A stretch of 64,000 nt of DNA, taken from Kingdonia uniflora. Its lineage: Eukaryota > Streptophyta > Magnoliopsida > Ranunculales > Circaeasteraceae. The notes under the pieces are model-generated. The model made no database searches and was not told the DNA's origin. It saw nothing but the letters and a program-made list of their open reading frames with translations. The position numbers and the translations under genes were made by a program. The DNA is taken from positions 434,001-498,000 of the forward strand of contig JACGCM010002202.1 in assembly GCA_014058105.1 (NCBI GenBank), written 5' to 3'. Positions 44,401 through 56,920 of this stretch are shown here, piece after piece; positions within the stretch are counted from its first letter, which is position 1; each line of letters starts with the position of its first letter.

Positions 44401-45307
44401 CAAGTATGGAGGTAAATAATTTTTTGGGGAATCTGCATAATGTTACCAACAAGGTTTTTGGTAAAGTAATTTGTTTCGTATACAAAGTTATTGGGTACGG
44501 CAAGTATCATAGACGGATTGGCAATCGTCATCTTCTCGAAGGTACCTCTTTCGAGTTCAAGATCTTGTTTTGTTATGCAACCGTCTTTCCGCTTCTCGAA
44601 TGGGTACATAAAATACTGTGGAAGAATTTGCAGCAGTCTTTCCGCTTCTTTCGGCGTACATTTTTTTAATGACTTTCTAATTTTCTCACCAGAGTTTGTG
44701 ATTTAACTCTTCTTAGGCAGGGAGAGTTGATAAGTTACATGGTCATACCTATGGCTATGCATAGCATGTTTCGTACGTCATACTAATTTTTTCACTAGAG
44801 TTTGTTGTCAAACTCTTTTGAGAGAAGGAGAGTTTATAAGTCACGTGATCGTAACTACAACTACGCATACCACGTTTCGTACATCATGTGCTCACCTTCT
44901 TTTTTAGTTTATGCTATTTACTTTAATTATATTATAATTAGGAGAAGTCTCCAAATTAGAGAGCCTAAGCTTAGTTTATTTGGTATGTTGGTTTTAGTGA
45001 GAGAAAAGGCTTAGCTTTAGAGAGAGATTGTAGAGTTTGGGGTAAATCTCATAAACTCTAGGTGTTTGACCTTTATTTTATTAAATTAAGAGATATTAGT
45101 ATTAATTAAGGTTAATTTAGTTTATGCGTTATTAGTTTTCTAACAATGTTACTATAATATTAAAAATAGAGCAACATGTAGACATGAGTGTGTGTGAAAA
45201 TATAGTATTAGTAATAACTTGATTGTTTTAATAAGCAAAATTTTAGGTCATTCTCAAAAGCACATGATTGAGCCAAAAATAATTCTAAAATTTACTTCCT
45301 TCTAAAA
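44401..45307. other. Intergenic, repeated TTCTCACCAGAGTTTGTG-type text, no gene
   Basis: Two related stretches (about 44685-44775 and 44788-44890) share CAC(C)AGAGTTTGT, AACTCTT, GGAGAGTT, ATAAGT and GCATA-C/GT-TTTCGTAC, a local duplication about 100 bp apart. No protein-like frame. Confidence 0.45.
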
Positions 45308-45312
45308 GTATG

Positions 45313-46680
45313 TGTAATGGCCTAGTTTTGGGATTCAGACTCAGCCTTTACACCAAAAGTATATAAAATGCTTAATAACAGTAAACAACTGTCAACAAGA
45401 TAATTTAGCGCAAAAAACCTTTAAATAGGTTAAAAATCATGACCTCTCCTGAGGATTTTGAGAAAGAGAGGATGATCTTATTAGAGTTGCTAACTTATTA
45501 CAAAAGGGGCCTTTGAATATCTAGAATGTTAGAGTAGGGTTTCTTCTCTGTATAATTGCCTGTCCGTAATTTGTCGTTCTCTGGTTCTACTTATAGGTTT
45601 TATAATATGATCGTTTGATGTCCTTTAATATTCTTAATGATGGATGTTACAAAGTATATGCAGGATACTCTTTGACAAGATAGTATAACGTTATGACCTC
45701 TGTTGCTGCACAACAGCTCTATTGTTGACTATACACTTACGTAAGTCGAACTGTCATTGTGGAGGTCGAATGAGGCATTTCGAACTGAAGAAAGTTGATT
45801 GTGTCTTCAGTAGTATTCCCTGTCTGGTGATGAGATCGAGGACAAATGATCCAGGAGGATATGAGTTTTTTTAACTTTTTAAGAAGTTTATTCGAACAGA
45901 CTTTTAGTCTATTTGAATACACCCTTTTGCATTCGAATAGAATATTTTCTTATACATTTCAGCCTGATCAGTTTTATTCGAATAGACTTATGTCTGTTCG
46001 AATACATTTTAGCCTGATCAGTTTTATTCAAATACAAATTATGTGTATTCTAATACATTTTTGTTTATTTGAACAAAAACTTGTTCTGTTCTAACAGAGG
46101 CGCGATTCAGCCTATTTTCTTTAGGCGGTGATTATATTTTTGAGGGGTATTTTGCCTCGAGATGCGATCTTTTAGTATTTTAAGATCCCTAGTATATAAA
46201 GGGAACTTAGGTTATTTTCTAGGTGAAGTTTTTTATGTTAGATCTAGAGAGAGTTCTGAGAGAAGCCTAGGGTTTTAGAAGAGATTCATTGTAATCTACT
46301 TCATTTCTTTTAAGCAATTAAGCTTTATTTTGCCCAATTTTGGTGTTCTTCGTGTTTCTCTACTAACTAAAAGCTTCTCTATCGTATTGTGGATTAACAA
46401 AGCTTGAGTCCAAGATACGTAATAAGCTTTTATACTTCTTGTATGCTGATGAGGTCGAGGACGAAACTTGAGTCCGAGATGCGGAATAAGCTATTACAAG
46501 ACGGCTCTCAACCAAAAGTACGAGTATTGTCAGGGACGAGTGATGTTGGTTGAGAATCTCGTGCTATATATGTTTGCTGTCTTATTTCTGATTGTCCTAT
46601 GTGCTCTGTAGTTGAGATCGAAAACTCGTATGTAGTTCGAAGATGAAATATGAGCTTGGGATATGGAATAAGCCACTACA
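45313..46680 (-). mobile_element. Gypsy solo LTR, interrupted by a copia solo LTR
   Basis: On the minus strand TGTAGTGG...CCATTACA; flanked by GTATG at 45308-45312 and 46681-46685. About 810 bp without the nested LTR. It is the same LTR family as the element at 60632-63604: TTTACACCA, the AAAACCTTTAAATAGG block and the GAGGATTTTGAGAAAGAGA block are shared in inverse orientation. Near its start a unit with CTTGAGTCCGAGATGCGGAA is present two to three times (46404, 46467, about 46650). Confidence 0.85.
45847..46396 (+). mobile_element. Copia solo LTR nested in the gypsy solo LTR
   Basis: 550 bp, TGATCCAGGAGGAT...GTGGATTA, flanked by ACAAA at 45842-45846 and 46397-46401. Its termini match the LTR ends of the copia element at 61001-62586 (TGATCCAGGAGGAT...TATGGATTA), so it is a related family whose LTRs end TG...TA. 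Inside, a TTCGAATAGA/TTATTCGAA motif recurs several times (45885-46060). Confidence 0.87.
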
Positions 46681-46685
46681 GTATG

Positions 46686-47280
46686 TATTACAAATTTATA
46701 AACATAGGAACTCACATAGTTTCTATGCTAATCATACTCCTTTTTTTTTCTTCATTTTGTAACTCAAGTATACAATGATTCCCCCGTAATTATTGGTCGA
46801 CAATCCTTGCCTGTTGGCTAATGAGTGCTGAGATGTGGTGTCCCTTCATGACCTTGACTTCAAATTCACACCATTATTTCTCTCTTATTCTACTTTTATT
46901 CAAGATAGTACTACTACCTCTACTCTTATTTTACATCTATATATGTACATATATAATCCATTATTTTACACTAAAGGAAATGATAGTAATCACGTTCTTA
47001 CCAAATTTATTGAATTATCGTTTATTAATTCAATAGGTACCATACTTTGCTATCGTGAAGTGCAAATGTTTCATATGCTAACATGCTATATCGTTTTCTT
47101 AACAGTGGAATAGTAGATCAAATTCAGAAAATTTTAACTTGCCACCTGGTAATCAAATTAAATTTTGAAGTTTAATTTTTTAAGAGAATTTTCTACCAGA
47201 TTTTGAAAATTAAGTTCAATTCAGTCACGTCATCAAGTTCATAGATTACTGGAATTTACTAAATTATGGTTTTCTCTAAA
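46686..47280. other. AT-rich stretch, nothing recognised
   Basis: No protein-like frame. May belong to the 3' non-coding part or LTR of the Athila-like element on the right, but no LTR pair could be matched. Confidence 0.35.
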
Positions 47281-48009
47281 AACTTTTAAAAGTTTCGCCT
47301 ACCCCCAAACTTGAAAAAAAACAATGTCCTCAATATTTTGAAGACTGAAGTAGTGGAATAGAAAATAGGGAGAATTAGAACATATTACCTTCAACCAAAC
47401 TGGGTTACCTCTCAGTAAGTACTAAGTAAAACGTCGCTAGCTCTACAAAGTGATGTACCCCCAAACTTGATAACAGCAATGTCCGATTATGCAATTTACT
47501 CTTGAACGGGTTCTAGAATTGTTTCTTCAATTGTTGGGTTTAGCAGTTAAAAAAATAGTTTTAAGTGCTGACTGTTTATTTTAAAAATATTTTCATTTTT
47601 TGGATCTTGAACTTCTACAGCCCCATGATGGAAAACCGTTTTGACAATAAAAAGTTCAGTCCATTCCAGGAAATAAATGCAACCGTGACTTGTAAAGTAA
47701 GACTTTCTAAAAAGGTGGACATGTTTTTCGAAGAATATTTTTAACATGGAAAACTTTCATTTTCTCCTTATAAGTTTTTGAAGTCTCATATTTAATTGAA
47801 GCTTACGATGTGGGCCAAATTTTTATAGATCAAAATTCAGGGCCTTAATGGCCCAATAAGCCTTATGTTCTATCTCAACTGGTAGATGACATGCTTTTCT
47901 GTTGACAAGCCTGTATGACAACATACCAATAGGGGCTTGTAGCAGTGCGGTAAGCCCAAAGAATATCTGTTAAGCATAAAGACCAATCTTTTCGGCTTGG
48001 GTTCATTGT

Positions 48010-48753
48010 TTTGTGCAAAATGTTTTTGATTTCCCTATTGGACACTTCCACCTATCCACTAGTTTAAGGATGATGGGGAGTGGCTACCCTATGAGTAATG
48101 CCATATTTCTTCATTAAAGCTTGAAATGGTATATTGTTGAAATGCAAGCCTCCATCGCTGATGATGGCTCTTGGTGTGCCAAAAGGAGAGAAGATGTTAT
48201 TTTTGAGAAATTCAAGCACGACCTTGTGATCATTCGTTTTGTACACTATAGCCTCCATCCACTTGGAAACAAAGTCCACTCCGACAAAGATATAAAGGTT
48301 CCCAAATAAGGAAGAAAATGGGCCCATAAAATTAATACCCCATACATCGAAGAGTTCGATAATAAGGATAGGTTTTAGAGGACCCATATTTTGATGAGAG
48401 ATAGCTCCTAGCTTTTGGCAACGATCACAAGCCTTGCAGAAGCTATGAGAATCATGAAAAAGTGTTGGCCAATAAAAGCCGCATTGCAAAATCTTTGTCG
48501 TGGTCTTCTTCGAACTGAAGTGTCCACCACTTGCATGTGTATGGCAAAATTCTAGGACTTGGGTATGCTCAGAATTAGGGACACATCTTATAATAACCTG
48601 ATCAGTATAATACACGAACAAATAGGGATCATCCCAAAAGAAATGTTGGGCTTCGCTCAAAAAATTTAACCTGTCTTGTTTGGTCCAATGAGTAGGAAGG
48701 TGCCTCATGGTGAGATAATTTTCTATGCCAGCAAACCATGACAAAAGAGTCAT
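48010..48753 (-). pseudogene. Athila-like integrase
   Basis: Zinc part: H-x-H (CHTHASGGHF) then CKACDRCQKLG. Core: VWGINFMGPF (first Asp replaced by Asn at GIN), IISDGGLHF (second Asp). After HRVATPHHP two stops appear where the family has Gln ([15 protein letters not shown]). The catalytic Glu is in VEVSN. Confidence 0.83.
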
Positions 48754-48831
48754 AGTCTAGATTTACATAAGCTGTTCATCCGGGAACAACTCTCTAATTG
48801 GTAAAGACCTATCAGTCGACTTAATGATTAG

Positions 48832-49044
48832 TCAAGAAAGGTGATGTGTTACAACATTTTCGCATCCTTTTTTGTCACGAATTTCCAAGTCAAATTCTTG
48901 AAGCAAAAGAATCCATCTAATCAGACGGGTTTTAGCATTTATCTTTGAGAGAAGATGTTTAAGTGCTGAGTGATCAGAAGAGACGATTACTTTAGACCCA
49001 ATTAGGTAAGGTTTAAATTTTTTAAGTGCGTAGACGATAGTCAA
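48832..49044 (-). pseudogene. Athila-like RNase H fragment
   Basis: Reads [33 protein letters not shown] and [20 protein letters not shown], the C-terminal RNase H block of gypsy pol. The first catalytic residues lie in broken sequence to its right. Confidence 0.82.
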
Positions 49045-49381
49045 AAGTTCCTTCTATGTAGTAGTGTAGTCCAGTTGAGCATCATTCATGGTCTTATTGG
49101 CATAATATATCACATGGGGTAATTTTTTGAGATGTTTCCCTAGTACGCCATGATTGCATAATCTGATGTGTCATACATGATCTCAAAAGGAAGTATCTAG
49201 GTGGTCTAATGATGGGTGCAAAAGTTAACCGGGTCTTAAGATTCTCAAAGGCTTTAAGACAATCATCATAAAAAATAAAGGATGCATCCTTTGCAAGTAA
49301 ATTGCATAAGGCCTAGAGATTTTTCTAAAATCTTTGATGAAACGTCGATAAAAGCTTGTATGACCTAAAAAGGTACGAATG

Positions 49382-50236
49382 TCATTTACAGTTCGTAGAG
49401 GCGGAAGGCAAAAAGATTAGATCAACTTTTGCCTTGTCAACCTTGATACCCTTACTTGATATGACGTGTCCCCAAACTCTTCCCTTAGTAACCATAAAGT
49501 GGCATTTCTCCCAATTTAGTATAAGGTTTTTATCCTTACACCTAACTAGAACAAAATTAAGTAATGTAAGCACTAATCAAATGAATCCCCAAATACTGAA
49601 AAGTCATCCATGAAAACTTCCAAGAATCGTTCCACCATGTTAGAAAAAATATCAAGCATACATCGTTGGAACATGGCAGACGCATTACAAAGGTCAAAAG
49701 GCATTCGTCTATAAGCATATGTTTCGAAAGGGCAATGTGGTACGCTCTTGATGCTCTGGGGAAATTGGTATCTGATTGTAACCTGAATATCGGTCGAGAA
49801 AGTAGTAGAAAGAATGACTTGTTAGCCTCTCAAGCATCTGATCAATGAATGGGAGAGGAAAGTAGTATTTTTACGTGACGGAGTTCAATTTTTGATAGTT
49901 AATGTAAACTTGCCACCCAGTGGTCATTCGGGCGGGAACTAGTTCATTATGCTCATTCTGGATTATAATGATCTCAAATTTCTTGGGTATCAGTTGCACT
50001 GGGCTTACCCAGGGCCTATCAGAGATGGGATATATGATACATGTATCTATTAGCTTCAAAACCTCTTTCCTTACTACCTCGGCCATGGTGGGGTTCAATC
50101 TCCACTGATGTTCATGAGATTTTTTAGCATTATCCTCAAGATTTATGTGATGCATACAAATAGATGAGCTTATTCCCTTGATGTCATCAATGGTCCACCC
50201 AATGGCTTCTTTATGTTCTCTAAGCACCTCAAGCAA
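49382..50236 (-). pseudogene. Athila-like reverse transcriptase
   Basis: Begins EHKEAIGWTIDDIKGISSSI and CMHHINLED, then VRKEVLKLIDTCIIYPISD and WVSPVQLIPKK. After frame breaks, VFMDDFSVFGDSFD with the FMDD catalytic pair is near 49590-49630 and NWEKCHFMV near 49500. Several stops and shifts. Dead. Confidence 0.82.
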
Positions 50237-51024
50237 TTAACTTCCCATTCTAAAGTTAGGTCAGAAGCGATGATAATGGGGAGCGTCTTACTTGGGCTTA
50301 GATAAATATATTTTAGATTTGAAGATAGCGGTTTTAGGTCCATCTTTTGTGGAGATTCTCTTGGATCACAAATAGGTTCCTCTAGTTTCAGAGGAGTGTC
50401 TCTCCACTCAATAGCATCTCCCTCAGGTTCAACATTTAACAAGGTGCTAACTTCTTTAAGAATACGATTGTCATCAACGTCCATCTCGAAATGAGCTAAA
50501 CATGATTCCAAGGGATCTTTTGTACTATGAAACTTGAAGCTACTACGCACCAGATTTTCAATCATGTGACATTCCTCTATTTCACCAGAGTTAGGAGGAT
50601 TCTTGCTTATATTGTAGATATTAAGTTCCACAGTCATGTTGCCAAATGACAACTTTATTAGCCCATTTCTACAATGTACAATAACATCTAATGTAGCAAA
50701 GAAAGGGTGCCCTAGGATAGCAGGGATTTGGGTACGATAATCTTTGACCGGATGTGTGTCTAGCATGATAAAGTCCATATGAAAATAAAACTTGTCAATC
50801 TGAATAATGACATCCTCAAGAATACCATGATGTATTCTTTCTGATCGATCCGCAAGTTGTAAAGTCGCCCTAGTAGGCTTAAGAACTCCAAGACCAAATT
50901 TCTCGTATACCTCGTAAAGTAAAAGGTTCACACTCGCACCTAGATCTAACATGGCTCGTCCTATACGGTAGTTTCTTATGACATAAAAGATGGTATGACA
51001 ACCATGATATTTAAACTGAGGCAT
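50170..51024 (-). pseudogene. Athila-like protease region
   Basis: Frame starts MPQFKYHG. The active site reads AMLDLGASVNLLLYEVYEKF, with D-L-G as usual for this lineage rather than D-S-G, followed by QIPAILGHPFFATLDV. Upstream, in the same strand, IPLFDAIHQVPSYAKFLKDL at about 51200-51130 is the gag-protease linker. Downstream it runs into the acidic linker before RT. Confidence 0.8.
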
Positions 51025-51800
51025 AATTCCTTTGACAACCCGACTGACATTGGCATCAAGAAGGATAGAATTCTAGCTTGCATCTATGAAAGATGTTTTC
51101 TTGTGTATACTTATACGACGCTTGACTGTACACAAATCTTTAAGGAATTTTGCGTATGAGGGAACTTGATGAATAGCGTCGAAAAGTGGAATATTGATTT
51201 TCACATTTTGGAAAGTTTCTATTATCTCATTTAAATTGTTCCCCTTCTTATCGAGTACAAGCCTTTGTGGAAAAAGGGCAGGTGTAATGATAAGACTAAT
51301 GGGTTCACTTCCCTTTTCACTTATTTCCTTGGAGACTTACTCAGTCTCTTCTTCATTCTCAGAGGCATCCTGGGGAGCTTTGGATGGATGATTTTCTCTA
51401 GGTTCAAAAAACCTAACTTTGTTGTCCACCTTTTTGCCACTTCTCAGAGTTTGAATAGCATGGGCTTGCTCTGAGTTTTCATCTAAATCAGAGGTGGGGT
51501 CACTAAAAACATCATGAGGGTTGTAACATGGAATAACCTTGCATTATGTGAGTGTTCGAATGATGTTAGCATGTTCTTAAAACTTATTCCTTTGATCACT
51601 TATTGGATTTAGATTAGTTTGACTAGGAAAAGTTCATTTCTCTCTACTGGTCAATTGGGTAGCAAGTTGTCATATTTGGGTCTCTAATCTTGTAATGGAT
51701 TGAGAATTGGATGCTACCGATGAGGAAAGATGTTACTCCTTCACTCTCAAACACTACTAGTGAATCTCAAGAGGGTGTTATTGATCTAGAAGACAATTTG

Positions 51801-52540
51801 AAACTCCTCTTTGTTTCAAATTATTGTTTGTCCCCGATTCTTTTACTAGTGGAGAATCTTCCGTGGAGATAAATGCACACCTTGAGAAAATTGTAGCACT
51901 TACTGATGACACTACTATTCTACGGGTTTTTTGTAGAGACATATGGAAAGTTAAATCTTACAAGGATTGTTGTAAAAAATACCCCTCCCTCTCTTGGATT
52001 AAGGAACTTTGTACCTGATGTAGTTTGTGATGAGTCTTGTTGTTATTATCATGAGAAAAATTACTAAAAGTCTTCCAACATATGTAACAGATTTTAGGAA
52101 TCAACTATCATGAGAAAGAAATTGTTCAATCACAACAGAAAAAATGAATACTACATATTGAACCTAACAATTCTAGAAGGAAAAAAGGATTAAAGTTTGA
52201 AATCGAAAAACTTACAGGAACAACAATAGAGATAAGCAATCAGGTCAACAAATAAGCAAACCCGAGAAAAGCAAAAGAAATCAACAAATTAGCAAACCCG
52301 GCAGCAGCAAGAAAGATCAATAAATTAGCAACCCCGAGAGCTAATAAAAGAGATTAGTAATAGATAATAACAAATTAACAAACCTGAGAACAACAACTAA
52401 TAAATCAGATTGTGTATTGTGATTTTGAGAAGTTTGAGCCATTGGAAAGAGTTGAGGGAGAAGGATTGCGGTGAAGAGCTATTGAGTTGAGTTGATACAA
52501 AATTGAGTTGAAACTTTGAAAGTTTTTATTTTCTATTTTC
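51801..52540. repeat. Degenerate repeats, no gene
   Basis: Between 52225 and 52400 a unit like AAATTAGCAAACCCGAGA recurs about five times at irregular spacing of 40-50 bp. No coding frame is convincing. Confidence 0.5.
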
Positions 52541-52790
52541 GCGGTGTTTTTTCCAGCAGTCCTTAAACATAATCTATTAGGGATAACCATGCCCCACCAT
52601 CCCTGAACTTATACAATTAGGGACGGGTATGTCCAACTGTCCCTAAACTTATACTATTAAGGACGGGGTGATTTTTTCCATCCCATAAACAAAAATAATA
52701 AGAGACGAAATCAAAACCGCCCCAAATGTGATATTATTAGAGACAAATTTTACTTAGGGATCTCGCCCTAATAGGCGGCTTAGCCGACCA
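52541..52790. repeat. GGGACGG-type repeats, possible CACTA subterminal piece
   Basis: Four loose copies of CTAAACTTATAC(A/T)ATTAGGGACGG. Such short GGGACGG repeats are common in subterminal regions of CACTA elements, but no CACTA terminal repeat was found here. Confidence 0.4.
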
Positions 52791-53339
52791 TGTTAAATAA
52801 AATAAGACACGAAATAGAAAATGAGCATTCCATTGATATAATTAAGAATCTAACACTTACAAAATTTGGATGCTCCACACTTAAGATCAAAAGAACTTGT
52901 AACAATTAAACTCTAAGAACTTTGGGTTCTCCTCTCAAGCTTCCTACTCTTAAGCTCTCCTGATGCTCTTCCCTCCTCCCTTAACATAACATATGCCACC
53001 CTTTTATAAGGGAAGGGTAAAGCATCAAAAGTCATGCACAAATGTGAAAACATTTCAAATAGTAAGGCTATTTAATGCATATATCTATTTCTTCAAGTAT
53101 TACGGCCTTTAAATTCTTCTTTAATTTTCAATAAATTCAGCCAATGAAAAACACATGTCTTCAAATCCATCCGACACCACATCACTATTGGAAATAGTTT
53201 AACACGTCGCGCTTAAGCCGTAATGTACTTTAAATATGATAAACCTGCATTTATCATAAATAGCCTTTAATTATCACTAATTAAGTAAAATAATGACTTA
53301 ACTAAATATAAATCAAAGGGTAATATGGTCAATATTCCA
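52791..53339 (-). repeat. Possible solo LTR
   Basis: Read on the minus strand it starts TGGAATATTGACC and ends TTATTTTATTTAACA. The layout (short tandem TTATAAGGG in the middle, polypyrimidine flank) is LTR-like. No target duplication matches, so this stays tentative. Confidence 0.4.
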
Positions 53340-54008
53340 TACCTGTCACCATACCCAATCGAAGTTAGAAAAGATGAACCATACTGCCAGAACCACAAAT
53401 GTAATTACCACCCAACCGAGAAGTGTTACGCTTTATAATGGTAGCTAGGGCTGATATTCAAGCAGGACGATTGCACTTATATATCGAAGACATCCCAGGC
53501 AACCTCGATGGGCCCTATCTCAAAGCCCAAACGAGGCAGAACAATGGAGGAAACAAAGTACATATCTTCCAAGCCAACATGATAGAAGTCAATAACATTG
53601 ACAATGATCACACTTGAAGCAAGAGAAAAAGAGTCGAAGAATGCTAGAAACTCACCTACAAAGAAAAATAACCAGTCCTCATACCAGAAACCAGCCAACA
53701 TTGACGAGTTGAAGGCATCTCCTTTATCGACTGTGACGTCTCTTACATAAAATTTTCACACTCAGATTCGTTGGTCATAATGGTAAAGATCGGGTATATG
53801 ATACTGCATAAGATGCCCATCGATACCGGAAGTGCGACCAATGTACTTTTCCTCCAAACAGTCAAAATGATGTTGATGAAAAACCATATAACCCTAGCAA
53901 ATGTTGAGCTAAAAGGTTTCAATGGTTACACCGAAGTAGCAGTTGGACGAATAAGCCTTCTAGTTACCACGAGACCAATGACACTGCAGTTCGTTGCTTG
54001 CTGTACAG
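53340..54008 (+). pseudogene. Gypsy (Tat/Retand-like) gag end and protease
   Basis: CQNHKCNYHPTEKCYAL (zinc-like motif, 53379-53430), then GPYLKAQTRQ, then the protease KMPIDTGSATNVLFLQTVK at about 53810-53870 with D-T-G. It breaks off at LQFVACCTVG near 54008, where an unrelated 2.9-kb segment begins. The RT part resumes after 56920. Confidence 0.78.
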
Positions 54009-54017
54009 TTGGTTTGG

Positions 54018-56911
54018 GCTTCATCCCTTAAGGGGTTTTAGTGTTCTGTTGTTGTACTAGAGGGTGGGAGAAGAGACAACTATTGTGGTTCAGTTGTTGT
54101 TGCCTTTGTGGTTGTTTTGTTCCAATTGCTACCGCCTTTGTTGTTGCTGTTCTAGAGTGCAGGGAGAGGGCTGCCTGTAATCGGCATTGTTGCTATTCTG
54201 TTTCAGTTGCTACCCCCTTTATTGATGTTTTTCTAAAGTGTAGAGAGAGGGCTATTTTAGCCATCTTCAATCACCGACTAGTCGTCATTTATTGCCAATC
54301 GCAGCTGCCCTTTTTCTGTAAGTAATTCCCTGTTGCTTTTCCACTTTATAATTTGATTTTCAGTTCAGTAAACCCTTGTGTTGTTTAGGCAATTAGCATC
54401 TCCTTTTCTCATTCCATTAAGGGTAATCAATGCTACTTCTTTTCCTCATACTTGTGTAACACATTTGTTAACATTTTGGAGCTGATTTTAGTCTTGATCG
54501 GATGGTGATACGTGTGGTTTATGAAACTATTTTCTGTTATTAAGTCTGATTTTTGGACTCTTGTGGTCATACATTGGGGCAGAGTTTGTCTTATTTAGGA
54601 TTAGATATAACAAGTACTTGGTCAGATGTTTTAGTGGCAAATCATTTTGAATAATATTTAGGTTGGTATAAGTATAGTTAGGGTTGCATTGGTTAGGCTA
54701 TCGCAGGTGCTTGCATAATTAGCTTATTCTTCTTTTGCTTTTGTTAGGATTATATGTGTTGGAGTTGGCATCATATCATTGGAAGAACAGAGTTAGCTTT
54801 TGTGAAGATTGGATAATCATCGAGCTTTATATAAGGTGAGTTTTTCTTCCCTGAATAACTAAATCATTATTCTGATTTGTGAGTTATAGCAATACGTGGT
54901 TTACTATATTTATACATTGATGAATGTTAGTGCATGGTTAATGACTAAGGGCACCTGCACGTTTTATTCGTTTAATCCATCATAAACATGAGTATTTAAG
55001 GGTTTGATAAGTTAGTACATATCTATGGGCAAATTGTAATTTAGCTACATGATATAACCTTGTACGTTATAGATCGTCATATCCTTGGTTATTGTAGATG
55101 CGATGATTTTGCGTCGTTAATATATGAGTTTGATAAGTTAGTACATATCTATGGGCAAATTGTGATTTAGCTACATGATAGAACCTTGTACGTTATAGAT
55201 CGTCATATCCTTGGTTATTGTAGATGTGATGATTTTGCGTCGTTAATATATGAGTATGGAATTGTCGGCTGTTTGTTAGGGTACTTGTTTTGTTCCTTGG
55301 AACGAGTAATTAGGTCCAGCAGTTAGTATATATAGATATATAAACGTTATCCTTGTGGTTTAGCCACTATTAATTAGAATAAAGTTTAGACATTATAGTT
55401 ATCACTTTATAGATATAACGACTTCGGTAGTTTAGTTTCCTAGACATATGATAATGAGATTAGGCACTGTCTATTTGGGTTTGTCTACGTTATCCTCGTG
55501 GTTTTGTCCTTGGATATTAATTGCGTAGTAAGATGCTGATATATAGTTCTTGATTCATGTCAAGTCGCTTAGACTGTATAGCTTTCGTAAGATACGGTCT
55601 TTGGTTTTGAGCTTGTCCATATAGAGTTATTGTATTGATTAGTCTTAGAATTACTTTAGGTGTACTTTGTGTTCTCGTGGCCTTGTCCTTCAGCGTCAAG
55701 TTGTTATTCGATGCATGTACTGTCACCATTGATGTTGGAACCTAGTGGGTTTCCTGTCCATCTATTTTGGAGACTTAAGTACATAGCCGTTTAAAGAGTT
55801 AAGATTGTAAACTTTGTTCTTGGGGACTGTTGACTACTTATTGGAGACATGTAGGTTATCCCATGCGTACTAGCCTGCGTTGACTACTATTATGCTCAAG
55901 CCATTGATGGTAATCATGTCTATTTTAGGAAATCATATAGATTTCTTAAGTTGATATCTTCGATAATGAGGTCGGATACATAAACCAACTCTTAATCGGC
56001 TAACCCCTGATAGATTAATAGGATACCTAGCTCGGGTTAAAATAGTAGGTGAGTTTGGGTAGGTTATTATCATACCTATGGTATTCATCCTAGAGTGTGG
56101 GATGGTATGAGATAGTTCTCCTTTGGTACCCATCTTATCCTCCGTGAGGTTGAAATTCCTTGGAATTGAAATAAAGTGAGGACACTAGGCTCCTTGGAAT
56201 GAAACGCCCGGAACACTCTGATCAAGTGAAATATATCATTTGCGTGGTCGAGCGTGACAAAAAATCAAACCTCTTGTATCCAATAATCATCTCTTTAAAT
56301 GTCTAAATCATATGCTAGCGGTTGATCAACCAAATTATAGGACAATTCTTCTCAGCGACTCTCTTTTATTCGTAGTGTAGTTTATACTCTTAGTATTCCT
56401 TTTCATTTGGGTTTTTAGTTTAATAGATTTATTAGGTTTGTTGTACATCTCGATTTGACATCTTTAACATCATTAGCATATATCATTTTATCATTAACGA
56501 ATTCATATCTCTTATTATTACTATTATCATCTCGTTGGTCGGTATAATTGTTAAGCTATTTTGGGAAGTTTGTGAGCCGTGGTTTGCTCACACTTGCAAT
56601 ATAAACATTTCAGATCTAGAGATGTAGTAGTTGTGGTTGAGGCGATCCTGTTGAAGAGCTGAAGCTAAAGGCTTGGCTCTCTGTTATTATTTTGGATCAC
56701 AGTTTTGATGCCTTGTGAGAGTTTCGATTCTTGATATTGTTGTCTCTAACATGTTCAGGCTTGTAAAATTTTAGCATAGTTATCGTTGTTCTTTTCTTCC
56801 GTTATTGTCTTATTCTTATTACTCTGTTTTGTGTACCAGTAAATTGTCGAGCCTAACTTTATGTTTGGCTTGGTTATCATTGGGGACCTGTCCGTCCTCG
56901 AATTTTAGTAA
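54018..56911. mobile_element. 2.9-kb insertion splitting the gypsy pol, type unknown
   Basis: Bounded by TTGGTTTGG at 54009-54017 and 56912-56920, which could be a 9-bp target duplication. No inverted termini and no poly(A) at either end, so neither a typical MULE nor a LINE copy. Only short unrelated frames inside. It includes the tandem duplication at 55003-55254. Confidence 0.5.
55003..55254 (+). repeat. 126-bp tandem duplication
   Basis: TTTGATAAGTTAGTACATAT starts at 55003 and 55129. The two 126-bp copies differ at only a few positions (for example GTAATTTAG/GTGATTTAG), so the duplication is recent relative to surrounding decay. Confidence 0.92.
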
Positions 56912-56920
56912 TTGGTTTGG

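Larger units (their letters stand above)
47280..51800 (-). mobile_element. Athila-like Ty3-gypsy element, degenerate, minus strand
   Basis: Minus-strand order from high to low coordinates: end of gag/protease linker (51230-51030), protease (51024-50600), RT (50236-49390), RNase H (49044-48832), integrase (48753-48010), then non-coding sequence with ACCCCCAAACTTG on the plus strand at 47303 and 47458, a hallmark of the non-coding part of this lineage. No LTRs could be paired. Every domain is broken by stops or frameshifts. Confidence 0.75.

Noticed and set aside
53477..53701. 74-aa minus-strand ORF
   Set aside because: Shadow of the gypsy gag/protease frame on the plus strand.
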